The translations under genes were made by a program, and so were the position numbers. Under the pieces are notes generated by a model. The model saw only the letters and a program-made list of their open reading frames with translations. It ran no database searches and was not told the origin of the DNA. Below are positions 1 to 6,356 of a stretch of 49,353 nucleotides of DNA, one piece after another. The first letter of the stretch is position 1. Every line of letters begins with the position of its first letter. The stretch comes from an uncultured archaeon (GTDB lineage Archaea; Nanobdellota; Nanobdellia; Woesearchaeales; CAIVOO01): positions 1 to 49,353 of the forward strand of contig CAIVOO010000080.1 in the NCBI GenBank assembly GCA_903907555.1, written 5' to 3'.

Positions 1-100
1 AGCTAATCATGGGGCGGGCCTCTTGGCTGGATAACTTCAGTGGCAGCTCTCTCTTCGATGCTGATTACCGTAGCATAAACAACTTTAACCGTCTTCGTGG
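1..100 (+). repeat. DGR variable repeat (VR)
   Basis: Positions 1-100 align without gaps to 457-556 (offset 456). They differ at 13 sites: 30, 40, 42, 43, 46, 51, 52, 57, 63, 66, 73, 84 and 85. Every one is A in the downstream copy: eight A-to-G, four A-to-T and one A-to-C. Two further template adenines (557, 558) also differ just past the repeat. Adenine-only difference is the signature of mutagenic retrohoming. The repeat may begin upstream of the window. Confidence 0.95.
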
Positions 101-275
101 GGTACGTAGTGCGAGCGAAGCGAGCGTAGAAGCGCAAGTTGCGCCGAAGGCGCAGGACGCAAAAAAATTAGTGCATCCAGCTCTAGATGATGTTTTGGCA
201 TGCTTAGGAGATGACGTAGCTCCTTCAGTGCGTCCAAAAGTTGAAGAGAGAATACGAAAGCTATATAACATTTAA
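1..275 (+). CDS. DGR target protein, C-terminal part (5' end outside window)
   Basis: The reading frame is open from the window edge to the TAA at 273-275, so this is the end of a longer gene. The first 100 bases are the variable repeat and encode a stretch ending in NRLRG, with Asp, Ser, Phe and Tyr where the template codes Asn. DGR targets normally carry the variable repeat in a C-type-lectin/FGE-like fold at the C terminus and act as ligand-binding proteins (family knowledge). About 58 residues follow the repeat, first Ala/Lys-rich and then a helical-looking tail ending RKLYNI. Such a long tail is unusual. The ATG at 9 also exists in the template copy and is internal here, not the real start. 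The ligand and the N-terminal domain cannot be judged from this fragment. Confidence 0.8.
   Translation, partial: LIMGRASWLDNFSGSSLFDADYRSINNFNRLRGVRSASEASVEAQVAPKAQDAKKLVHPALDDVLACLGDDVAPSVRPKVEERIRKLYNI
111..154 (+). other. GC-rich inverted repeat just downstream of the VR
   Basis: Directly after the VR lies a GC-rich island in AT-rich DNA. It holds the direct repeat GCGAGCGAAGCGAGCG (111-126) and a hairpin with stems TGCGCC (140-145) and GGCGCA (149-154). DGRs often have a GC-rich initiation segment and a hairpin or cruciform just past the VR that promote retrohoming (family knowledge). This position matches, but here the structure lies inside the target's coding sequence. Confidence 0.5.
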
Positions 276-560
276 TTTTTATCTTCTTTTTTGTCTCAGA
301 GCTCCTAGTGGAGTAGTCTGGACTACATGCTCTTTTGCCATGGTTGAGGCGACTCGGCTATAAAACCTTTAATCTGGACAAGTTCTAGGTTGATAATTAC
401 AGCTGTGACAGAAAGCCTTCGAGTTTTCCTGAAACAGCGGTGCATGAGGCAATAAGAGCTAATCATGGGGCGGGCCTCTTGGCTGAATAACTTCAATAAC
501 AACTCTAACTTCAATGCTAATAACCGTAACATAAACAACAATAACCGTCTTCGTGGAATA
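276..560 (+). ncRNA. Probable DGR template RNA region
   Basis: The stretch between the target stop codon and the template repeat has no convincing reading frame. It holds compact inverted repeats, for example GTAGTC (313-318) followed by GACTAC (321-326), and CTCC...GGAG at 302-313. In characterised DGRs the template RNA extends beyond the repeat, and its flanking structure is needed for priming and binding of the reverse transcriptase. The transcript ends are not visible in the sequence. No accessory Avd-like gene lies here, nor between the reverse transcriptase and the next gene. Confidence 0.5.
457..556 (+). repeat. DGR template repeat (TR)
   Basis: This is the invariant donor copy of the variable repeat at 1-100. 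It is rich in AAC and AAT codons, so translation gives an Asn-rich stretch, typical of templates because AAY codons can mutate widely at the two adenines. An in-frame TAA at 453-455 lies just before it. The TR itself is open and in frame with the reverse transcriptase, whose likely start is 31 nt downstream. Confidence 0.95.
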
Positions 561-587
561 GCCCAGGCTTTGAGATATTATAATCTC

Positions 588-1661
588 ATGGCAGCTTACA
601 GGAATTTGTGGAATGAATTGTGCAGCAGCCAGAATCTAGAGTTGGCTTTCAGGAAAGCCAGAAAGCATAAAACACTAAAAAAGTATGTGATAGATTTTGA
701 AGCGAATTTGCATGATAACCTTTCTATATTGAGAGCAGAGCTTCTGCTGCATTCATACAGTCCTAAACCTCTGGAAACTTTTATACTGCGAGATCCGAAA
801 ACCAGAAAGATAAGCAAATCAGACTTTAGGGACAGGGTTGTGCATCATGCTTTATGCAATATTCTTGAGCCTATTCTGGAAAAAGGTTTTATTTATGATT
901 CTTACGCCAACAGGATAGGTAAAGGTGCATTCAAGGCAGTGGACAGGTTTAAATTATTCTCTAAAAAAGTTTCGAGAAATAATTCTAGAAATGCCTTTGT
1001 ACTGAAAGCAGACATCAGGCATTATTTTGATACAGTAGACCACAAGATACTTCTAAGCATACTGAAAAAGAGAATTAAGGACAAAAACCTGTTGTGGCTT
1101 ATTAGAAAGATATTAAGCAATCATTCTGCAGAGAAAGGCATGCCTTTAGGCAATCTTACTTCCCAATTCTTTGCTAATGTGTATCTTAATGAACTAGACC
1201 AATTTGTAAAACATAAACTAAAAGCGAAATATTATATCAGATATGTTGATGATTTCATCATAATGCACAGCTCTTATGAGGTCTTGGAAGAATGGAAATT
1301 AAAAATAGGATTTTTTCTAAACAATCACTTATTCTTGGAATTGCATCCAGATAAATCTAAGATTGTTACCATGCATCGAGGCATAGAATTTCTGGGGTTT
1401 AACATATTAACTAACCACTTATTGCTTAAGAGAAGAAATCTGAGAAAATTTCGCAGGAAACTTATAGAAATTTGTCGCCTTCATGAGCTAAATCAAATAA
1501 GTTATGACAAAGTTTACGATTTTATGGAAGGATGGTGCGCCTACGCCAAACACGCAGACACATACAACATGAGAAAAAATATCCTAAATTCCTTCGAAGA
1601 AAAATTCTCCCAAGAAATTTCGAGCAAAGAAATTAATAGGCTTGCAGCAATAAAAAGCTAA
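588..1661 (+). CDS. DGR reverse transcriptase
   Basis: An RNA-directed DNA polymerase of about 357 residues. Visible RT motifs are motif A with KADIRHYFDTVDH (about residues 140-152), the LGNLTSQ motif (187-193) and the catalytic YVDD box (219-222). The (I/V/L)GxxxSQ motif in place of the QG of group II intron enzymes is characteristic of DGR reverse transcriptases. There is no maturase or endonuclease extension. The enzyme would copy the template RNA with errors opposite adenines and deliver cDNA to the variable repeat. The frame is open back to the ATG at 465 inside the template repeat, but the ATG at 588 gives the family-like N terminus and avoids translating the template. Confidence 0.93.
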   Translation: MAAYRNLWNELCSSQNLELAFRKARKHKTLKKYVIDFEANLHDNLSILRAELLLHSYSPKPLETFILRDPKTRKISKSDFRDRVVHHALCNILEPILEKGFIYDSYANRIGKGAFKAVDRFKLFSKKVSRNNSRNAFVLKADIRHYFDTVDHKILLSILKKRIKDKNLLWLIRKILSNHSAEKGMPLGNLTSQFFANVYLNELDQFVKHKLKAKYYIRYVDDFIIMHSSYEVLEEWKLKIGFFLNNHLFLELHPDKSKIVTMHRGIEFLGFNILTNHLLLKRRNLRKFRRKLIEICRLHELNQISYDKVYDFMEGWCAYAKHADTYNMRKNILNSFEEKFSQEISSKEINRLAAIKS

Positions 1662-1730
1662 TAGAATATTGCTATTTAGCCAGCCTAATTCAAACCGTAT
1701 AAAGCTCTAATTCGAGGCTTATAGCCATTA

Positions 1731-1752
1731 TCAGCGGTATTTTTACCGCTGA
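1731..1752. terminator. Perfect hairpin between convergent genes
   Basis: The stems TCAGCGGTA (1731-1739) and TACCGCTGA (1744-1752) are a perfect 9-bp inverted repeat around a TTTT loop. It sits between the reverse transcriptase and the convergent nuclease gene and overlaps the nuclease stop codon (1743-1745). Position and shape suggest a bidirectional transcript end; this is inference. Confidence 0.45.
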
Positions 1753-2906
1753 CTAACCGCTGAAAGCAATTCCAGAACCTTCTCTTGAGCTTTCTTAGCA
1801 GTCAAACAAAAGCTCTTCTGCCCATCAACAAAAGGCACATACCTTTTCAGGTTAGCTTTAGAGCTAACAAAAATCCACTTATCAAAATGCTCATTAAGCC
1901 AAGAAACTTTCGATACAACCTGCTCAGAATTATTGATACCAGACTCAATCTCAATAGCCAACTTCAAGTCATCTGATACGAAAGCAACATCAGCTCTCTT
2001 GCCCTCTAAGCTGTACTCTAATTTCATGTCTTTGTGCATTTCTTTAAACAAATGCTTCATAATGAAATGATGATTACTCTCACTCTTGCTATCCTTCTTT
2101 ACATAAAATCCACTATTGCTGACTTTTCCATTAAGCTCTATGCCACGAGCAAAAATAAACCCTTGATTAGTAGCACGAATTTTCATCTCATCATCCAACT
2201 CATTAGTCCTGTAAAAATCTCTTTTCAATTTCGGACCAGAATTATCCAATTCTCTAAACTTTTTCAGAGAAATTTTCCCATCTTCAACATCTTCTCTAAC
2301 TTTAGCATAGATGATTTCAGCATCCCACTGAAGCTCAGGCTTAGTATCTAAACTGTTAGTTTGATAATAAGCTATAGCCTCTTCTCTCAATCTCTTATAC
2401 CTCTTCTGGTCACTCATGTAGTCTTCAAATTTTTCTCTAGCCTTTCTATTAACTTCATAAGCGTATTTTTTATTTAGAGGCAAGGCTTTCTCAGACTTCT
2501 TAGATTTCTTAAATTCAAACAACTCATTAACTAGCCTATCCTCTTCTTCACGACGTAAAGTTTCAACACGCAACTTCTCCAATCTCCATCTTTCTTCTGA
2601 TTCGGCAAATTCACGCATTCTCTTAGCTTCATTATCTTTTCTAAAGCTTTCTTGTAGTTCTTTTTCTGCTTCTCTTTTCTCAGACTCTAGTTTCTGCTCC
2701 TCTTGATATCTTTTCTCAATATGCTCGTGGCGTTTCTTAATTAAGAACACTAAAGCCCAAACAAACAAGATTATTACCGCAACTACACACAACACAACAA
2801 AAACATTATACCAGCTAAAAGAGGCATTAATTTCGTCAGATTTCTTTAGATAAACTATGCCTGCAAGTACAACACCCACAATGATTAACTCCATTTCGTT
2901 TTGCAT
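1743..2906 (-). CDS. Membrane-anchored protein with PD-(D/E)XK-like nuclease domain
   Basis: 387 residues with a clear layout. Two hydrophobic segments lie near the N terminus (about 6-20 and 34-56), followed by a long charged coiled coil rich in Glu, Lys and Arg (about 57-140). The globular C-terminal part has RADVAF...LAIEIESG. Asp306 followed after 12 residues by Glu319-x-Glu321 resembles the core of PD-(D/E)XK nucleases, particularly CoiA-like forms; the usual Lys is Glu here, so activity is uncertain. The start lies one base after the integrase stop, so the two are co-transcribed. It is probably a cargo or defence nuclease of the integrated element held at the membrane; that role is inference. 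Confidence 0.6.
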   Translation of the reverse strand: MQNEMELIIVGVVLAGIVYLKKSDEINASFSWYNVFVVLCVVAVIILFVWALVFLIKKRHEHIEKRYQEEQKLESEKREAEKELQESFRKDNEAKRMREFAESEERWRLEKLRVETLRREEEDRLVNELFEFKKSKKSEKALPLNKKYAYEVNRKAREKFEDYMSDQKRYKRLREEAIAYYQTNSLDTKPELQWDAEIIYAKVREDVEDGKISLKKFRELDNSGPKLKRDFYRTNELDDEMKIRATNQGFIFARGIELNGKVSNSGFYVKKDSKSESNHHFIMKHLFKEMHKDMKLEYSLEGKRADVAFVSDDLKLAIEIESGINNSEQVVSKVSWLNEHFDKWIFVSSKANLKRYVPFVDGQKSFCLTAKKAQEKVLELLSAVSQR

Positions 2907-2907
2907 T

Positions 2908-4119
2908 TTACACAGTGTGATTCAATCCAATACCCTTAAGTTTCTCCATCAAAAAAGCTTGAACCTCTTTATCCTGCATCAGCATGTTCATCATTTGGTC
3001 AGAGTTGGCTCTAAGTTTCTCTTGCTGCTCTTTTCTCTCTTCTAACTCCATAGCATACTTCAAATCCAATATTCCGCCGCATTTGCTGCAGTGCTTGAAT
3101 TCATTAGAGTTTATGGTATCACAGCGAGAACAAATTCTAGGCAGCAACTTGCTTTCATCTTTCTTCTCCTCGTTCTTTATGCCATTCATAGCTAGAACTG
3201 CGTCATCAACTTCCCTGCCGCTCATGTGAACATAAGTCGAGGGCATGTCGCTTCCTTGTATCCATCCGAAATATTGATTCATCTGAAACTCTGTCAGATG
3301 ATTAGCCATATATGTAGCTCTTGAGTGTCTGAATATGTGCGGATTGAATCTTTTCTTTATGCCAACTTTCTTGAATAGATTCTCTAAAAGTTTTCTAATA
3401 GCCCCATAACACATTACCTTATTATGGTTAGTTTGTCCTATGTTAACCCATAACGGAGAATTATTGTCTTCCCTGAATGGATGACTATTAATCCATGTAG
3501 AAAGGTATGGTGTGCTTGATATCATCCTAATCTTCCTAGAGCCAGTTTTTCCTTTAACTGATATTACAACCCCATATTTGTCAAAGCTAACATTTCTTAT
3601 GCACAGATTACCAATCTCGCTAACTCTAGCTCCAGACTCCCACAACACAGAAACAAAAGCCTTATCACGAGGATGGTCTGATAACCTCACAAGTTTTTGT
3701 ACGTCATCTTCTGTGAGCAGTTCTCCTTCGCTAGGAAGCCTTTTCTCGCACCTGCTTATACCTATATTAATCCATTTCACAATATCTGGATATTCTTCAG
3801 TACCTTTGATCCATTTGTAAAATCTTCTAATAATCACCTTATACCCTTGCTTAGTCCAAGGTGACAGATTGCTTTGCTGTATCTTGCTGATAAAACTCTT
3901 AACATCTTCTATAGAAGTTTCATCGAAATCTTTACTAATTCTTTCTGCAACTATTTTCAAAGTATTAAGGTACTTCACTAATCTGGGTTTTGATATATTC
4001 TCCAAAACTAGAGCTTCATTAAACCTAAGAATCAATTCTTTATTCTTAGCTGATATCTGAGCTCCACGTACCTGGTCCAAGGCGCTTTCATACTGTTTCT
4101 CATAATTATGGATATCCAT
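2908..4119 (-). CDS. Tyrosine recombinase (integrase)
   Basis: 403 residues. The N-terminal half is a helical core-binding domain. The catalytic domain shows Arg165 (ESGARVSEI), Lys191 in a beta-hairpin (GKTGS), HIFRH with His261 and Arg264, Trp286 and the nucleophile Tyr296 (STYVHMSG). This is the full active-site set of XerC/XerD-type recombinases, which break and rejoin DNA through a 3'-phosphotyrosine. A C-terminal zinc ribbon with two CxxC pairs (about 333-348) follows. GAGGT lies before the ATG and TTTATAAA at 4145-4152. The gene abuts the 3' end of tRNA-Ser, the usual attachment site of archaeal integrases, so it likely moves the DGR/nuclease element. Confidence 0.9.
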   Translation of the reverse strand: MDIHNYEKQYESALDQVRGAQISAKNKELILRFNEALVLENISKPRLVKYLNTLKIVAERISKDFDETSIEDVKSFISKIQQSNLSPWTKQGYKVIIRRFYKWIKGTEEYPDIVKWINIGISRCEKRLPSEGELLTEDDVQKLVRLSDHPRDKAFVSVLWESGARVSEIGNLCIRNVSFDKYGVVISVKGKTGSRKIRMISSTPYLSTWINSHPFREDNNSPLWVNIGQTNHNKVMCYGAIRKLLENLFKKVGIKKRFNPHIFRHSRATYMANHLTEFQMNQYFGWIQGSDMPSTYVHMSGREVDDAVLAMNGIKNEEKKDESKLLPRICSRCDTINSNEFKHCSKCGGILDLKYAMELEERKEQQEKLRANSDQMMNMLMQDKEVQAFLMEKLKGIGLNHTV

Positions 4120-4196
4120 AGACTTACCTCTTTAGAAACAGCATTTATAAATTTTGTAGCCCAAAAGGGCCTCCGGGCGTTGCGCCCGAAGTCCTA

Positions 4197-4324
4197 CGCC
4201 GTCACCCGGACTCTCTCACTAGCGTTCGGAGCATTATCGCCCTGGGCGCTAATATTTGAACCGGGATACCCTTGCGGGAATCGGTTTTCGAGACCGACGC
4301 AGTACCGGATTGTGCCATGACGGC
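4197..4324 (-). tRNA. tRNA-Ser(CGA) with a 44-nt intron in the T arm
   Basis: On the minus strand the acceptor GCCGTCA (from 4324) pairs perfectly with TGACGGC (ending at 4198), and the discriminator at 4197 is G, as usual for serine. The anticodon loop CTCGAAA gives CGA, followed by a long variable arm. The T stem CCCGG and loop TTCAAAT are separated from the 3' T-stem strand CCGGG by 44 nt. Removing these gives an 84-nt tRNA. The inserted RNA forms its own helix (ATTAGCG with CGCTAGT, one wobble), as expected for an archaeal bulge-helix-bulge intron. The junction is ambiguous by one T. No CCA is encoded. Confidence 0.88.
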
Positions 4325-4378
4325 ATATTGTGAATTATTTCTCATTCGCCTTAAATAAGTTTCTAGAAAAATATGAAA

Positions 4379-4459
4379 TAATGCTTCGGCCGGCACGAGA
4401 AACCATTTCGAGATGGTTTCTGGGTCGTCCTTCGCATTACTTCGTAATGCTTCGGCCGG
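4379..4459. repeat. 15-bp duplication of the tRNA-Glu 3' end around two hairpins
   Basis: TAATGCTTCGGCCGG occurs at 4379-4393 and again at 4445-4459, where it is the 3' acceptor and part of the T stem of tRNA-Glu. Between them lie two perfect hairpins: AGAAACCAT/ATGGTTTCT (4399-4422) and GCATTA/TAATGC (4434-4450) with a CTTCG loop. A partial tRNA duplication next to an integrase locus can mark an old attachment site or the footprint of a lost insertion. Confidence 0.6.
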
Positions 4460-4538
4460 GATTTGAACCCGGGTCGGAGCCTTTCTTCGCTTTATGCTCG
4501 AGAGGGCTCCATCCTTGGCCGGTCTAGACTACCGAAGC
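4448..4538 (-). tRNA. tRNA-Glu(CTC) with a 16-nt intron
   Basis: The acceptor GCTTCGG pairs with CCGAAGC and the discriminator is A. The T arm CCCGG-TTCAAAT-CCGGG is canonical. The anticodon stem GAGCC/GGCTC encloses CTCTCG, giving anticodon CTC, then about 16 extra bases after position 37, the canonical archaeal intron site. Without the intron the tRNA is 75 nt including the discriminator. Its 5' end faces the shared TATA element at 4567-4572. Confidence 0.9.
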
Positions 4539-4566
4539 GGTATACGAATAGAAAAACCAAAACGTT

Positions 4567-4572
4567 TTTAAA
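4567..4572. promoter_or_regulatory. TATA element shared by tRNA-Glu and the small gene at 4598
   Basis: TTTAAA is self-complementary and centred at 4569.5. It lies 28.5 bp before the ATG at 4598 and 31.5 bp before the tRNA-Glu 5' end (4538), so it fits as one TATA box read in both directions. Confidence 0.5.
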
Positions 4573-4597
4573 TTCTTCCCCTCGAATGCACTTTTCT

Positions 4598-4876
4598 ATG
4601 GATTACACAAACAAAAGAATATGTGATATTGTAGGTGAAGAGCGAATACATGAGATAGCTAAAATGTCTGTACCTTTTTTGTCTAGATTGATTTATGGCA
4701 CAGATTTTGCTGCGGAATTCCTGTCAGATGCTTTCAAGCACTGCACAGTTTCTAACCTTGAGCATTTTTATGAATCTCATTCTTGGTATTACGAGGAATA
4801 TTCAGCAAGACCGAGATATGAAAAGGTTATTGCTGCTGTAAGAAAGATTATGTCAGAAAATTGTACAGATTCCTAA
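4598..4876 (+). CDS. Small hypothetical protein
   Basis: 92 residues starting MDYTNKRICDIV, mostly helical, with an aromatic patch HSWYYEEYSARPRYEKV near the end. I do not recognise the family. The ATG at 4598 is preferred because a TATA element lies 28 bp upstream, giving a leaderless mRNA; an in-frame ATG at 4586 is possible. The stop is two bases before the tRNA-Lys gene on the other strand. Flanking tRNA genes on both sides suggest a small gene trapped in a tRNA cluster. Confidence 0.55.
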   Translation: MDYTNKRICDIVGEERIHEIAKMSVPFLSRLIYGTDFAAEFLSDAFKHCTVSNLEHFYESHSWYYEEYSARPRYEKVIAAVRKIMSENCTDS

Positions 4877-4877
4877 A

Positions 4878-4950
4878 TGAGCCCAACGGGATTCGAACCC
4901 GCGACCTACCGATTAAGAGTCGGTTGCGCTAGCCGCTGCGCTATGGGCCC
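4878..4950 (-). tRNA. tRNA-Lys(CTT)
   Basis: The acceptor GGGCCCA pairs with TGGGCTC (one G-U) and the discriminator is A. The anticodon loop CTCTTAA gives CTT. The T arm GCGGG-TTCGAAT-CCCGT is canonical. There is no intron; the length is 73 nt. Confidence 0.95.
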
Positions 4951-4974
4951 TTATCTATGAATTTTCCTAGGTAA

Positions 4975-4984
4975 TATTTAAATA
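4975..4984. promoter_or_regulatory. Palindromic TATA element between tRNA-Lys and the radical SAM gene
   Basis: TATTTAAATA is a perfect palindrome centred at 4979.5. It is 28.5 bp from the ATG at 5008 and 29.5 bp from the tRNA-Lys 5' end at 4950, so it suits both divergent transcripts. Confidence 0.55.
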
Positions 4985-5007
4985 CCTTTCTATGCGGTTA
5001 GCTTAAA

Positions 5008-6144
5008 ATGAAGATTAAGCCTACTGGGTACTATTCATGGAAAACTGACGATTTTAAGCTAGCTAAGGGCTGCCAGCTGTGCGTCAAGGGCAGTAAGATG
5101 GTTCTTTTCGCTACAGGAATATGTCCGAGGCATTGTTTCTATTGTCCTGTTTCTGAAAAAAAGCATCAGAAAGATGTTGTTTATGCAAATGAGTGGAAGA
5201 TTTCTTCTGACAAAGACATGATTGAGGAATGTATCTTGACAGAAGCCAAAGGTTCAGGCATCACTGGTGGAGATCCATTGGCAAGACTGCCAAGAGTTTT
5301 GAAATATATCGGGATGTTAAAGAAGAAATTCGGAAAAAACTTTCACATACATCTTTACACACCTCCTGATTTGCTTTCAATCCCGACATTAAAGAAGTTG
5401 TATTCTGCAGGGCTTGATGAAATTCGCGTTCATCCAGATATTTTCAGCAATAAATTGTGGCACAAGGTTGATTTGCTGAAGAAATTCAAGTGGTCTGTCG
5501 GAATGGAGATACCTGTGCTTCCTGACGCTGAAAAACAATTATCCAACCTAATCTTTAATATGATTGGAAAAGTTGATTTCATCAACTTAAACGAACTCGA
5601 AATCTCAGATACTAATGCGCAGAATCTTGTGGGAAGAGGATATTTTCCGAAAGACAAGATATCTTATGGAGTAAAAGGCTGCGACAAGCTTGCAAAAAAG
5701 CTAATGAAAAAATTTGGAGACAAGATTCCAATACATTATTGCACATGCAAGCTGAAAGATAAGGTGCAGATGGCAAACAGAATCAAAATTAGAGCGAAAA
5801 ATGTCGCAAAGAAGTTTGATATTGTGACTAATGAAGGCATGCTGATTCGCGGAGCAATCTATCTGCCGAAAATCCTTCCGGGTTTTGATTATGAAAAGCG
5901 TTTGTTGAAAGTAAATAACATAATTACATTGAAAAAGTTGAATAAAACAAAAAATGAGCTTGCCAAGAATTTTAAGATTCCAAAAAACTTGCTAGATGTA
6001 GATGAAAAAAGATATCGTTTGCTCACTAACATAGGTGTGGTAGAGCATTTAGCAAAAGTATTAAAAAAGATGAATCTTGTTCCAGCAATAGTTGAAGAAT
6101 ATCCGACGTGGGACGCAATACAGCTGGATATCACATTCATTTAG
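5008..6144 (+). CDS. Radical SAM protein, COG2108-like
   Basis: 378 residues. An N-terminal Cys pair (GCQLCVKGSKMVLF) precedes the radical SAM cluster motif CPRHCFYC, which holds a 4Fe-4S cluster and cleaves S-adenosylmethionine. This order matches the archaeal family related to pyruvate-formate-lyase activating enzyme. The GGDP motif (ITGGDP) that contacts SAM is present, and an extra HYCTCKLKD Cys pair lies around residue 245. The substrate of the family is unknown. The ATG is leaderless after a TATA box. The stop codon TAG overlaps the first base of tRNA-Val, so both may share a transcript. Confidence 0.8.
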   Translation: MKIKPTGYYSWKTDDFKLAKGCQLCVKGSKMVLFATGICPRHCFYCPVSEKKHQKDVVYANEWKISSDKDMIEECILTEAKGSGITGGDPLARLPRVLKYIGMLKKKFGKNFHIHLYTPPDLLSIPTLKKLYSAGLDEIRVHPDIFSNKLWHKVDLLKKFKWSVGMEIPVLPDAEKQLSNLIFNMIGKVDFINLNELEISDTNAQNLVGRGYFPKDKISYGVKGCDKLAKKLMKKFGDKIPIHYCTCKLKDKVQMANRIKIRAKNVAKKFDIVTNEGMLIRGAIYLPKILPGFDYEKRLLKVNNIITLKKLNKTKNELAKNFKIPKNLLDVDEKRYRLLTNIGVVEHLAKVLKKMNLVPAIVEEYPTWDAIQLDITFI

Positions 6145-6216
6145 GGCCCGTGGTCTAGTGGCTATGACGCAACATTCACACTGTTGAGATCCGGAGTTCG
6201 AATCTCCGCGGGCCCA
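6144..6216 (+). tRNA. tRNA-Val(CAC)
   Basis: The acceptor GGGCCCG pairs perfectly with CGGGCCC and the discriminator is A. Anticodon stem CAACA/TGTTG and loop TTCACAC give CAC. The T arm is CGGAG-TTCGAAT-CTCCG. There is no intron; the length is 73 nt. Its first G is the last base of the preceding gene's stop codon. The stretch 6217-6356 that follows holds only a TATA box for the next gene. Confidence 0.95.
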
Positions 6217-6356
6217 TTATTGTATTATGAATGATTTTTTTTCTTAAAAGTGTGGGCGGCTGTCGAAGTATTGTTTAATGTTTATTCTAAGCCCCCACGT
6301 CCCCCTTTATGTATTTTAAAAGACACATTTAAAAACACTAAAATCTCACCATCTTC

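Noticed and set aside
465..587. ATG 465 as the real start of the reverse transcriptase
   Set aside because: The stretch is the template repeat. The RT family N terminus fits the ATG at 588, although a longer product cannot be excluded.
4108..4320. 70-codon plus-strand ORF over the integrase start and tRNA-Ser
   Set aside because: It lies antisense to tRNA-Ser and its composition (Arg/Pro/Leu) reflects the RNA gene.
6217..6356. Small RNA gene between tRNA-Val and the pilin-like gene
   Set aside because: Only a weak GTGGG/CCCAC pairing and the TATA box of the next gene are visible.
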